Source: Candidatus Pacearchaeota archaeon (GTDB taxonomy: Archaea; Nanobdellota; Nanobdellia; Pacearchaeales; GW2011-AR1). From it: a stretch of DNA of 17,028 nucleotides. The notes beneath the pieces are model-generated. The model saw only the letters and a list, made by a program, of their open reading frames with translations, searched no databases and was not told where the DNA came from. A program made the translations under genes and the position numbers. Where the stretch lies: contig JAGLWP010000009.1 in assembly GCA_023133375.1 (NCBI GenBank), positions 1-17,028 of the forward strand, given 5' to 3'. Every line of letters begins with the position of its first letter. Positions within the stretch are counted from its first letter, which is position 1. Shown here in pieces: positions 1 to 7,651 of the stretch.

Positions 1-89
1 GGCTATTTTTAGAATTATTAACAAACAATTATTCTGATTTTCATTAATTATTTTTATCAATCTGCGAATGCTAATGAGCAGGTAACTTT

Positions 90-105
90 GGGTTGGGCGG
101 GTGGG
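90..105 (+). other. G-quadruplex motif (four GGG tracts)
   Basis: Four runs of GGG are separated by loops of TT, C and T, which is the textbook pattern for a very stable parallel G-quadruplex. The surrounding DNA is strongly AT-rich, so this stands out. It lies 40 bases beyond the aMBF1 stop codon, past that gene's poly-T tract, on the strand opposite aMBF1. I see no ORF around it. Whether it folds in DNA or in an RNA is unknown. Confidence 0.8.
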
Positions 106-124
106 AAAGTTTAGGAATACTTAC

Positions 125-131
125 AAAAAAA
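125..131 (-). terminator. poly-T terminator after aMBF1
   Basis: On the minus strand a run of seven T residues follows the aMBF1 stop codon by about 14 nt. Archaeal RNA polymerase terminates on T-runs without needing a hairpin, so this is a plausible intrinsic terminator. Confidence 0.5.
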
Positions 132-144
132 CAAATCACAGATA

Positions 145-966
145 CTATTTCCCAAAAATCAAATCATCTATATCCTTTTGAGATAAATCTTTATCTTCCT
201 CTTCCTTTTCTGTTTTTAATTTCCCTCGCTCATATCCATTCGCTCGGAATTTTTTATCATTAATAGAATCATCAATCTCGCGAGTTTGGGGTGTTGTGGA
301 GGGTAAAGAATCCCCTTCAATATCTCCCTCCCAAACTTCCTGCGTATTTGCAAAAATATCTTCATCTCCTTTGTCTCTAATCTCCTTTAAATCAGAAATA
401 GTCAAGTTCTGAACACTCACTGAATCAAAACCAAGCCCCTTCTTTTTCGTTGGCTCCATAAACTCTTGTTTTCTAAGATTAATACTTAAATAAGTTTCAA
501 TTTTATTAATAATTTTGTTATCATCTTCTGGAAGAACTCCCTGTTCAACCATCTTAATTAATGTTTCAGATTCTCCTAAATCTTTTGCAAATTGCATTCT
601 TGAAATATGTTTTGCCCGTCTTGCCCTCATAATAACCCAATGAAAATTCTCAACCAAATCCGGCCTTGGTTTAACATTCTCCTGCAAATCTATTTTCAAA
701 TTTCTATCAACAATATCTCTCAAATTAACATTCTCTTTTCTATGCAAATCATTCTGCATTGGAGCTTTGCTAAACGCCTTAATTCTTTCTTGATATGTAT
801 GCTGTTTCTCTGAATCTTTAAGTTGAGAAGTCGTGGGTCTTTTAATTAAAGGCAATTTCTCCTCGGAAAAACAACGGCTACAAATTTTAACAATCCCTTC
901 ACTGGCAATAACATCAAATAATCTTGCTTTTTCTCCTGAAATTCCGCATTTAAAACATTCATTCAT
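145..966 (-). CDS. archaeal multiprotein bridging factor 1 (aMBF1), long-tailed
   Basis: MBF1 proteins are general transcription-associated HTH proteins; in archaea aMBF1 has an N-terminal zinc ribbon and also associates with the ribosome. Here C4/C7 and C29/C32 form the zinc ribbon (residues 1-35). A low-complexity linker follows, then a Cro/C1-type HTH at about 105-165, with WVIMRARRAKHISRMQFAKD as helices 1-2. The protein has 273 residues, longer than the usual 150-200, because of an acidic, lysine-rich tail after about residue 170. The tail ends in LSQKDIDDLIFGK (261-273), which looks like a short docking motif. The ATG at 966 is supported by a TATA box (986-1000) at leaderless distance. 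Family call is firm; the role of the tail is unknown. Confidence 0.9.
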   Translation of the reverse strand: MNECFKCGISGEKARLFDVIASEGIVKICSRCFSEEKLPLIKRPTTSQLKDSEKQHTYQERIKAFSKAPMQNDLHRKENVNLRDIVDRNLKIDLQENVKPRPDLVENFHWVIMRARRAKHISRMQFAKDLGESETLIKMVEQGVLPEDDNKIINKIETYLSINLRKQEFMEPTKKKGLGFDSVSVQNLTISDLKEIRDKGDEDIFANTQEVWEGDIEGDSLPSTTPQTREIDDSINDKKFRANGYERGKLKTEKEEEDKDLSQKDIDDLIFGK

Positions 967-985
967 AAAAAGAGTCAGTTAAGTT

Positions 986-1000
986 CATTTTTTAATATTT
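986..1000 (-). promoter_or_regulatory. TATA box for aMBF1
   Basis: Minus-strand AAATATTAAAAAATG sits with its centre about 27 nt before the ATG at 966. That is the spacing expected for an archaeal leaderless transcript. Confidence 0.5.
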
Positions 1001-1019
1001 CTGTGGTAAAACATATCCA

Positions 1020-1676
1020 CTAAAAGAGATACTTTGTAATATCTTCCTTTGTTTCTAAATCAGTTATTTTAATATTTTCATCAATCAAGATAGTAGGAAA
1101 TTCAATTATCTCATATTTATTCAAAAGCAGACTAATTGATGGAAGATCATTATCCCCAGAAATTGGAATCAGCATAACTTTATTTCCATATTCTTCTTTT
1201 ATTTCAATAAGTAAATTTGAAAAAAACCTCTGTTTTGAATCTTGTTTGATTGATGGATCATTGAATTGGTAAAAATAAACAAGATTATGATAATCAGAAC
1301 CACATTTCTGTTTTATTCTTATACTATTAATCCAAAACAAAGTTCTGAGAAGATCATATCTCTTATGCTGAAAAATTATATTTTCATTCATTCTATTAGC
1401 ATCTTCATACTTCTGTATTAACAAAGCCTCTTGGAAAATTCTGTCTGCAAAATCTATATTTTCCTGAACAAGCAACTCACAATCAAGTTCAATTAAATCT
1501 AAAGCGTCTTTCTGAATTCTTTGGTCAAGAAGCTCCATTTCTGCTTCAAGATATAAAATATTTATCTCACTAACTCTCGATGTCTCTAACATATACCCCA
1601 TAAAAATTCCAAAATTAAAAACAACAAAAGTCAATAAAAAAGCATACAAAAATATTTTCTTTTGTTTTTTTATCAT
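1020..1676 (-). CDS. membrane-anchored thioredoxin-fold-like protein without CxxC
   Basis: The product has 218 residues. A lysine-rich start is followed by one hydrophobic segment at about 8-29, then a long helical stretch (about 35-120), so it should be tethered to the membrane by its N-terminus. The C-terminal part reads like a thioredoxin fold: a strand LVYFYQF (132-138), a strand KVMLIPIS (166-173) and EFPTILID (192-199) with P194 in the place of the conserved cis-proline. There is no CxxC, only a lone C125 before the first strand, so thiol-disulfide chemistry is unlikely and a binding or scaffold role is more plausible. It has its own TATA-like sequence at 1696-1709. The fold assignment is inference from the strand pattern. 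Confidence 0.55.
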   Translation of the reverse strand: MIKKQKKIFLYAFLLTFVVFNFGIFMGYMLETSRVSEINILYLEAEMELLDQRIQKDALDLIELDCELLVQENIDFADRIFQEALLIQKYEDANRMNENIIFQHKRYDLLRTLFWINSIRIKQKCGSDYHNLVYFYQFNDPSIKQDSKQRFFSNLLIEIKEEYGNKVMLIPISGDNDLPSISLLLNKYEIIEFPTILIDENIKITDLETKEDITKYLF

Positions 1677-1695
1677 TTTATTTGAATTTCACCTG

Positions 1696-1709
1696 AAATT
1701 TAAATATTT
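1696..1709 (-). promoter_or_regulatory. TATA box for the 1020-1676 gene
   Basis: Minus-strand AAATATTTAAATTT is centred about 26 nt upstream of the ATG at 1676, the leaderless spacing seen at other genes here. A perfect hairpin (1709-1727) abuts its upstream side. Confidence 0.5.
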
Positions 1710-1727
1710 GAAAACTTCTTGTTTTCA
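1709..1727. repeat. 7-bp perfect inverted repeat between two minus-strand genes
   Basis: TGAAAAC and GTTTTCA form a perfect 7-bp stem with a 5-nt loop. The repeat lies 5 nt past the glycosyltransferase stop codon and directly upstream of the next gene's TATA box. It could be a 3'-end hairpin for the glycosyltransferase mRNA or an operator for the next gene. AT-rich composition weakens the case. Confidence 0.4.
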
Positions 1728-1732
1728 TTTTA

Positions 1733-2953
1733 TCACCATTTATGATTCTTCTTTACAAAATTGTATATAGAGCCAATCATAATAAAAGGGTAAGTTGAAA
1801 GGTAAACTATTGAAAAAAACAAGAGATTAAAAATACTATGCTTTTTTAATGATGATGTTTTCATAATAGATAATACAAGTAAAGTAAATACAAATCCCAC
1901 TACAAACAATATAATTCCAAGATAATTGAGGAAATCCGTTGTTAGATGCAAATCATTCATAGTTACTAAAGACGTTCCAATTTGTATAGAATATTTTGCA
2001 AAAATATAATTTTTGAGAAATTTTGTGATAGCAAGATAAACAAATATCCCCAGCCCCAACATTCCTAAAAAAAGCTGTAATATAAAAAATGGTAAAATAA
2101 AACATCCCAGCATCCCTTTTTTAAGAAAATATTTTTTATATTTTGAAATGCACTGCAACCCGCCAATATTCCATCTTCTTCTCTGAAAATACCATTTCTT
2201 AAATTTATTTGGGACAGTTGTAGTAACATGCGTAGAAAGACACATTCTTCTTTCATAACCTGCCTGAGTTAAATGCCAGATAATTTCAATATCTTCAGTA
2301 ATATTTTTTGCATCAAATCCTCCAATCTCTTTCAAAGCAGAAGTCCGATAAATCGCCAAAGGTCCAGGCACAACATAAATAGCATCAACATACCCCAGAA
2401 GTTTTCTTGTAAAAGCAATAACACAATATTCAATACACTGAAGTTTTTCAGAGAATTTTTCTGCGTTCCGTGGAATAATAGCACAAGTCACAGCACCAAC
2501 TTTCTCATTTTCAAAAAATCCAACTAACTTCTTAAATGAATCTTTAGCAGGATAACTATCTGCATCAATAACTGCTATAAGTTTTCCTTCAGCTTTTTCT
2601 ATTCCAACATTCAAAGAATCACCCTTACCTGTATTTTCTTTATTTATTAATTTTAATCGGGAATATTTTTTCTGCAACTTTTGCACTATTTCCTTTGTCC
2701 TATCAGTAGAACCATCATTAATAATTATAATTTCTTTGAGAGGATAATCCACATCAAAAATTGTTTTTATTGTCTCTTCAATAGTTTCTTCTTCATTCCA
2801 TGCAGGAACCAAAACAGATACAGAATAATTCTCCTTAATTTTAGGATAAGAAAATAAAGTTTTTTTATTATTAATATATAAAAGAAAATACAAAAATAAG
2901 AAATAAATTGCTACAAACATATACATAAGATAGATTATTGGGAGTAACTTCAT
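1733..2953 (-). CDS. processive family-2 membrane glycosyltransferase
   Basis: This enzyme would move sugars from nucleotide-sugar donors onto a growing surface glycan on the cytoplasmic face of the membrane. It has 406 residues. One N-terminal membrane segment (about 4-28) precedes the GT-A domain, which carries VSVLVPAWNEE (45-55), the nucleotide-binding NDGS (79-82), the metal-binding DAD (130-132), the acceptor-site TED (219-221) and QRRRW (257-261). Together D, DxD, TED and QxxRW mark the processive branch that includes cellulose, hyaluronan and poly-N-acetylglucosamine synthases (PgaC/IcaA type). Several membrane helices follow from about 278. It begins 2 nt after the ScpB stop codon, so it is probably translated from the same message. 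The sugar cannot be told from sequence. Confidence 0.85.
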   Translation of the reverse strand: MKLLPIIYLMYMFVAIYFLFLYFLLYINNKKTLFSYPKIKENYSVSVLVPAWNEEETIEETIKTIFDVDYPLKEIIIINDGSTDRTKEIVQKLQKKYSRLKLINKENTGKGDSLNVGIEKAEGKLIAVIDADSYPAKDSFKKLVGFFENEKVGAVTCAIIPRNAEKFSEKLQCIEYCVIAFTRKLLGYVDAIYVVPGPLAIYRTSALKEIGGFDAKNITEDIEIIWHLTQAGYERRMCLSTHVTTTVPNKFKKWYFQRRRWNIGGLQCISKYKKYFLKKGMLGCFILPFFILQLFLGMLGLGIFVYLAITKFLKNYIFAKYSIQIGTSLVTMNDLHLTTDFLNYLGIILFVVGFVFTLLVLSIMKTSSLKKHSIFNLLFFSIVYLSTYPFIMIGSIYNFVKKNHKW

Positions 2954-2955
2954 CC

Positions 2956-3507
2956 CTATTTCTCAGTGTCCTTATTTTTTAAAGATTCTTGTAATGAATT
3001 ACTATTCTCTTGCACATTAAAATAATCATAAAACTCATCACTAAGAAAAAGCTCGTGAGTATGCCCAAGTTTCTTCTTTTTCACCAACCCTAACTCAACA
3101 AATTTCTTTATATGCTCATACGCCTTATTCCCCCTAATTTTAATTATAACTGATTGCTTTATGGGTTGTTTATATGCTATTATCGCTAAAGTTTCTTTTT
3201 CTGCGTTGCTAAATTCAGACGAACCTGTTGCAATCCTGTTTATAATATTAGAATACCCCGGCTTAACATCCATCTTCCATAAATCATTTTTTTTCACAAT
3301 CTCAATAGCAGAATCATCTTTATCATATTTTTCCTGAAGTTTTTCAATAAACTCTTTAATAATTATTGGATTTAAATCAGTAAAAGATATAAGTTCCTGC
3401 ATATTCAAAAACCTGCCAGATACAAAAAACACCGCCTCAAGTTTTTTCAAATTCTCTTTTTCTTTCTCTTCATCAATCTCTTTTAAAGTTTTAGAGGATA
3501 CATCCAT
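2956..3507 (-). CDS. scpB: segregation and condensation protein B (ScpB)
   Basis: ScpB is the winged-helix kleisin-binding subunit that works with ScpA and SMC in chromosome compaction and segregation. The 183-residue protein has a charged N-terminal extension (1-20), a first winged helix (about 21-95) and a second (about 100-165) with the family signature ETLAIIAYKQPI (105-116) followed by IRG (124-126). The last 20 residues are polar and probably disordered. ScpA and SMC are not in this window. The glycosyltransferase starts 2 nt after its stop codon, an unusual partner. A TATA box at 3529-3536 supports the ATG at 3507. Confidence 0.9.
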   Translation of the reverse strand: MDVSSKTLKEIDEEKEKENLKKLEAVFFVSGRFLNMQELISFTDLNPIIIKEFIEKLQEKYDKDDSAIEIVKKNDLWKMDVKPGYSNIINRIATGSSEFSNAEKETLAIIAYKQPIKQSVIIKIRGNKAYEHIKKFVELGLVKKKKLGHTHELFLSDEFYDYFNVQENSNSLQESLKNKDTEK

Positions 3508-3528
3508 AAGATAAAGAAATAAATGGTG

Positions 3529-3536
3529 TTTAAAAA
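3529..3536 (-). promoter_or_regulatory. TATA box for scpB
   Basis: Minus-strand TTTTTAAA is centred about 25 nt upstream of the ATG at 3507, as expected for a leaderless archaeal gene. It would drive the scpB-glycosyltransferase pair. Confidence 0.45.
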
Positions 3537-3587
3537 TTTGAGTGAAATATAACTAATTTAATTTCAAAAATAAAACAAAGTATAAGA

Positions 3588-3992
3588 TTATGCCCAGGCA
3601 TTCCACACTGATTCGGGTTTCCAACGTTTTCCCCTATAAAATTTTTCACCCTTTTTATTGGTTTTTTCTATTACACCAAATACCTCAAAAGGGAAACCGG
3701 GAAGTGCATCTTCAAGAGACAATCCTTTTCTTGACACTTCATATAACATATCACAACTTGCATCATTATCTATTGGCAAAATTTCTTTTATCCTTTCTCT
3801 TATTTCTTCCTCATCTTCAAATCTTTCATAAATTCCAAAAAGTCTTTTAAAAGGGTTTCTATTTTTCATTCCCCTTATAAAATGATTATAAGTTTTACTT
3901 CCAAGAGACTCATCATCTTTATTATATCTTGGAAACAATTTCCTTCCTGCTTCTAAAAATATCTCCCTATATACATCTTGGTCAATTTTCAT
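3588..3992 (-). CDS. hypothetical protein, 134 aa
   Basis: I do not recognise this family. The protein is soluble, rich in charged residues and probably helical in its first 95 residues, with a run of acidic and basic residues near 50-67. The C-terminal part (LPGFPFEVFGVIEK, then KKGEKFYRGKRWKPESVWNAWA in overlapping terms) is rich in glycine and aromatics and looks like a small beta structure. A longer reading would begin at a GTG at 4001, but the TATA box at 4013-4021 is centred about 25 nt before the ATG at 3992 and only about 16 nt before that GTG, so I prefer the ATG. It stands alone between scpB and the ValRS-aRF1 pair. Confidence 0.6.
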   Translation of the reverse strand: MKIDQDVYREIFLEAGRKLFPRYNKDDESLGSKTYNHFIRGMKNRNPFKRLFGIYERFEDEEEIRERIKEILPIDNDASCDMLYEVSRKGLSLEDALPGFPFEVFGVIEKTNKKGEKFYRGKRWKPESVWNAWA

Positions 3993-4012
3993 GTTTTTCA
4001 CACATAAATCCT

Positions 4013-4021
4013 ATTTATAAA
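4013..4021 (-). promoter_or_regulatory. TATA box for the 3588-3992 gene
   Basis: Minus-strand TTTATAAAT is centred about 25 nt upstream of the ATG at 3992. It decides the start choice against the GTG at 4001. Confidence 0.5.
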
Positions 4022-4085
4022 CATTATTATAATCTATTGCATACATCTTATTATATACATCTGCAAACGTTAGTGGGCGACTATT

Positions 4086-5174
4086 CTAAACCCTAAACCT
4101 CAAAATAGAACCAATTCCTCCCAAATTCTTAAACTGCTGTCCCTCCTCTGTATCTATTGAAATTATCTCCACATTAGAACCAATATTTTTAGCCAAACTC
4201 TTAAGCTCTTTAGCCAATGCTTTATCTATACCTTTAGATAAAAACAAAGTTTCAACTGCACCATATTTCAATGCCTCTCTTGTATCTTTCTCTTTCAAAG
4301 TTGACATGTCTGGTTTTTCCCCCAAAGTCTCAAAATACTTTTCCATAATTTTCTGCTCATAAATTATTTCTTGACTTGCCAAAATATCCCGTGACCTAAC
4401 AACAAGTTCTTTAATACCAGACTCATCACTTCCGCCAATATCTATTTTGCCAATAACTTTTTCTTTTAGTTTTGTCACAAGATAATCTCCATCCAAAAAT
4501 TCATCCTTTGTAGGTATTGGCCCTCCAACAAGAATCCCCCCAAGCTTGGGCATATCAAAAAATATTTTCTTCATCTCTTCGGCAATCCTCTTGTAAAATT
4601 CTTTTGTTAACCCTTCTGTAATCCTATGAAATCTCTGACTGCTCTGCCCGCCAGCCCTAACTTTACTAGGAACTCCTGAAGTCATTTTTTGCAAAACTTC
4701 TATTCTCTTCCCTTCCAACAAACCAATCGTCGCTTCTTTTCTATCCATAACAAGCAAACCAAAAACCTCTTCAACTTCAAGCATTTCTCTCAAAGGCTCT
4801 AAAACAAATTCCTTATCACATCTGTAAATTCTTATCTTTAAAGGCAAAGGAAGTTCCACTGCCCAAATCTGTAAATCTTGCTGCCCTTCAACCTTGGACA
4901 CATTCCCACAAAACAAAGCCAAACCATTTTCAGGAGTTTTCTTTACTCCTTTTAAATATCTAACAATTTTATCAAGAGCATCTAAAACATTATTCCTCAT
5001 TGTAGTAGATTTGATATTTTTAGCAGTAGACCGTTCTGCTTCAAGCTGCCTCTGAACAGAATTCACATCATAACCCGCAGGAATAAACACAGTAATAAGC
5101 TCTGTATGTTTTCCCCTATAGCTTTCTAATTCTACAACAATTTCTTCAAGTTCCTCTTTGGTTAATTTTGTCAT
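4086..5174 (-). CDS. prf1: peptide chain release factor 1 (aRF1), compact form
   Basis: aRF1 reads all three stop codons in the ribosomal A site and triggers peptide release. Stop-codon recognition motifs are intact: NIKS at 53-56 and the YxCxxxF motif as YRCDKEF at 117-123. The catalytic GGQ is at 175-177 in KVRAGGQSSQRF. Domain 3 ends with the family sequence GGIGSILRFRV. The protein has 362 residues, against roughly 400-420 for typical archaeal aRF1. The missing part is the cysteine-rich mini-domain in domain 3: after VETLFLSKG the chain runs straight to the last helix and strand with no CxxC pairs. The gene starts on the base after the ValRS stop codon, so the two are surely co-transcribed and coupled. 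Confidence 0.95.
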   Translation of the reverse strand: MTKLTKEELEEIVVELESYRGKHTELITVFIPAGYDVNSVQRQLEAERSTAKNIKSTTMRNNVLDALDKIVRYLKGVKKTPENGLALFCGNVSKVEGQQDLQIWAVELPLPLKIRIYRCDKEFVLEPLREMLEVEEVFGLLVMDRKEATIGLLEGKRIEVLQKMTSGVPSKVRAGGQSSQRFHRITEGLTKEFYKRIAEEMKKIFFDMPKLGGILVGGPIPTKDEFLDGDYLVTKLKEKVIGKIDIGGSDESGIKELVVRSRDILASQEIIYEQKIMEKYFETLGEKPDMSTLKEKDTREALKYGAVETLFLSKGIDKALAKELKSLAKNIGSNVEIISIDTEEGQQFKNLGGIGSILRFRV

Positions 5175-7574
5175 TTAAAATTCTACCTTAAATTGTTTTC
5201 CTGATTTAATTTCCTTTGCATTTGTAACATTTTTTAAGTCCTCCAACACTTCTTTTAAATCTTCATAATTTATTTTATTAATCGTTAAAATACATTCTGC
5301 ATTCATCGGTTTTTTGGCTTTTGTTTTTTCTGCTCTAATTTGAGTCAATAAAGTAACAAACAAAGTTAATTCATTCGCATGGGATTTTATATTTTTATCA
5401 TCCCACTTCTCAATTTTTTTAACAAAATCCTGTTTTGGCCATGCACTAATATGGATACTCTTATCTTTTTCATTTTTCTTATAATAATTCTGGTAAATCT
5501 CTTCTGTAATAAAAGGTGTAAATGGTGCCATCATCTTTAGAATAGCTAAAAGTGATGTATACAAAGTATAAAATGCAGATTCTTTTTCTCTTTTGGTCCC
5601 ATTGTATACTCTTCCTTTAACAGCTTCTAAATAAAAATCACAAAAGAATTTCCAGAAGAAATTCTCCGCATTAAACTTTGCCCTAGAATATTCATAATCT
5701 TCAAAATAAGAAGTCGCAAGATAAATAGTCCTATCTAGTTCAATTAAAAACCCCTCATCCAATTTCTCCAACTTCTTCGGTTTTTTTGGCTTGTAATCTT
5801 TCAAATTCATAAAAACAAATTTTGATGCATTTATTAATTTAGTAATAAACTTTTTCCCTGTAACAACATCTTTTTCCTGATAAGAAATATCTTCTCCTAA
5901 TTTTCCTCCAGCAGCTGCGAATCTCAAAGCATCTGCCCCATATTCACTAACAATTTCTTGCGGAGCAATAACATTCCCTTTACTCTTGCTCATCTTCTTT
6001 CCTTTTGAATCAAGAACAAAACCAGAAATCATAACATCCTTAAACGGATTTTTATTATGATGTAAATTTCCTTTGACAACTGTATTAAATAACCAAAATG
6101 TAATAATATCATGAGCTTGAGGTCTAAGAGACATTGGATATAATTTAGCTTTCAAATTTTTAGGCATTAATTCTCTAACAATATCTGGAGTCAAAGAAGA
6201 AGTCGCCCAAGTATCTAAAACATCTTTCTCTCCTTCAAATTCATCACTACCACATTTACATTTCTTCTTAGGTTTATCTTTCAAAGGATCCACTGGAAGT
6301 TGAGATTCTTCTGGTAAAACAATCTCCCCACATTTTTTACAATACCAAACAGGAATAGGAACCCCAAAATACCTTTGCCTTGAAATGCTCCAATCATATT
6401 TCAAACCTTTAATCCAATTATTATATCTAACCTTCATATATTCCGGATACCATTCTAATTTATTTCCCCACACCAACATTTGTTTCTTCAAATCTAAATA
6501 TTTGATAAACCATTGTTCTGTCATTAAAATTTCAATGGGAGTATCACATCTCTCGTGAACATTAACAACATGCTCTATAGGTTCAATTTTTTCAATCACT
6601 CCTAATTTCTTAAGGTCATTAATAATTTCCTCCCTAGCTTTCTCTGATTTCATTCCCTTATACTTTCCTGCCTTCTCATTAAAAGTCCCATCCTTATTCA
6701 TAACTTCTATAGGTTCTATCTTCATTTTATTAATCCATTCTACATCATCCATATCCCCAAAAGTACAATGATAAACTGCCCCAGAACCAAATTCTATATC
6801 TACATCCTCATTAGCACAAATTTCAACTTCATGATTAAATAAAGGCAGTTTTGCTTTCTGCCCTATAAATTTTTTATATCTCTTATCACTAGGATTAACA
6901 TGAACTGCTACGCAAGCAGGCATTAATTCTGGTCTTGTAGTCGCAATAGTAATTGATTTTCCAAGAGAAGTATCTAATTTAATGTAAACAAAATTACTTT
7001 TCATATTCTTATCTCTCATCTCCACTTGTGCTATTGATGTCTGACATTCAGGACACCACATAAACGGAGTTTTTTTCCGATATTCTCTACCACTTTTATA
7101 CAAATCAATGAAACTCCTCTGAGTTATTTTTTGACAATGTTTATCAATAGTCGTGTAAAAAATATTCCAATCACAACTCATTCCAATATTCTTCCAATCA
7201 GCGATATATTCTGGCCTTAATTCTTTTTTCAAAGTTTCTAAAACAAGTTTAATAAATTTTTCTCGCCCCAAATCAAACGCTTTCACTTTCTTCTCTCTCT
7301 CAATCAATCGTATTGTCGCTAATCCATTATCATCTGTCCCAAAAGGATAAAAAATATTAAATCCTTTCATTCTCCTAAATCTTGCTATAAAATCCTCTTG
7401 AGAATACGAAAAAGCATGTCCTATATGCATTCTACCTGAAACAGTTGGAGGAGGAGTATCAATAGAATAAATTGGTTTTTTACTTTTAGGATTAAACTTA
7501 TAAATTTCTTCTTTCTCCCAAAACTTCCTCCATTTTTCCTCAATCTTCTTGAAATCAATATTCTTCTTTGCCAT
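5175..7574 (-). CDS. valS: valyl-tRNA synthetase
   Basis: This class I synthetase charges tRNA-Val and edits mis-activated threonine. The 799-residue protein has the HIGH motif at 50-53 (PPTVSGRMHIGHAF) and KMSKS at 527-531. The CP1 editing domain carries ATTRPELM (211-218) and GSGAVYHCTFGDMDD (263-277). Zinc-type cysteine pairs appear at C174/C177 and again at C412/C415 and C439/C441. The anticodon-binding helical domain fills the end, with an Arg/Trp-rich FWKFFCDFYLEAVKGR block. The protein is a little shorter than common ValRS and ends without a long C-terminal coiled coil. It is the first gene of a pair with aRF1 (0-nt spacing), with a TATA box at 7595-7604 on its strand. Confidence 0.96.
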   Translation of the reverse strand: MAKKNIDFKKIEEKWRKFWEKEEIYKFNPKSKKPIYSIDTPPPTVSGRMHIGHAFSYSQEDFIARFRRMKGFNIFYPFGTDDNGLATIRLIEREKKVKAFDLGREKFIKLVLETLKKELRPEYIADWKNIGMSCDWNIFYTTIDKHCQKITQRSFIDLYKSGREYRKKTPFMWCPECQTSIAQVEMRDKNMKSNFVYIKLDTSLGKSITIATTRPELMPACVAVHVNPSDKRYKKFIGQKAKLPLFNHEVEICANEDVDIEFGSGAVYHCTFGDMDDVEWINKMKIEPIEVMNKDGTFNEKAGKYKGMKSEKAREEIINDLKKLGVIEKIEPIEHVVNVHERCDTPIEILMTEQWFIKYLDLKKQMLVWGNKLEWYPEYMKVRYNNWIKGLKYDWSISRQRYFGVPIPVWYCKKCGEIVLPEESQLPVDPLKDKPKKKCKCGSDEFEGEKDVLDTWATSSLTPDIVRELMPKNLKAKLYPMSLRPQAHDIITFWLFNTVVKGNLHHNKNPFKDVMISGFVLDSKGKKMSKSKGNVIAPQEIVSEYGADALRFAAAGGKLGEDISYQEKDVVTGKKFITKLINASKFVFMNLKDYKPKKPKKLEKLDEGFLIELDRTIYLATSYFEDYEYSRAKFNAENFFWKFFCDFYLEAVKGRVYNGTKREKESAFYTLYTSLLAILKMMAPFTPFITEEIYQNYYKKNEKDKSIHISAWPKQDFVKKIEKWDDKNIKSHANELTLFVTLLTQIRAEKTKAKKPMNAECILTINKINYEDLKEVLEDLKNVTNAKEIKSGKQFKVEF

Positions 7575-7588
7575 ATTAATTCTATGAT

Positions 7589-7635
7589 AAACAACTTTTT
7601 AAAATTGTTTGTATGGGAAACCTTTAAATATAAAA
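7589..7635. promoter_or_regulatory. divergent promoters for valS and the Sec61-beta/NAC pair
   Basis: On the minus strand TTTTAAAAAG (7595-7604) is centred about 26 nt before the valS ATG. On the plus strand CTTTAAATATAAAA (7622-7635) is centred about 24 nt before the Sec61-beta ATG. The valS TATA is flanked by AAACAA and TTGTTT (7589-7594 and 7605-7610), a small inverted repeat that could be a regulator site, although AT-rich DNA makes such repeats common. Confidence 0.5.
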
Positions 7636-7651
7636 ATCTCATCAAAAAGTT

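Larger units (their letters stand above)
1..144. other. gene-free stretch at window start
   Basis: No coding frame is visible here. The stretch holds an AT-rich part (1-60), an element at 60-84 that resembles 4059-4083, the G-quadruplex motif at 90-105 and an A7 run at 125-131 that reads as T7 on the minus strand. It may belong to the promoter or 3' region of a gene outside the window. Confidence 0.5.

Noticed and set aside
2273..2527. Plus-strand ORF inside the glycosyltransferase
   Set aside because: Antisense shadow of a strongly conserved coding region with catalytic motifs on the other strand.
3993..4001. GTG start for the 134-residue orphan
   Set aside because: The TATA box at 4013-4021 is too close to this GTG (about 16 nt); the ATG at 3992 has the usual 25 nt.
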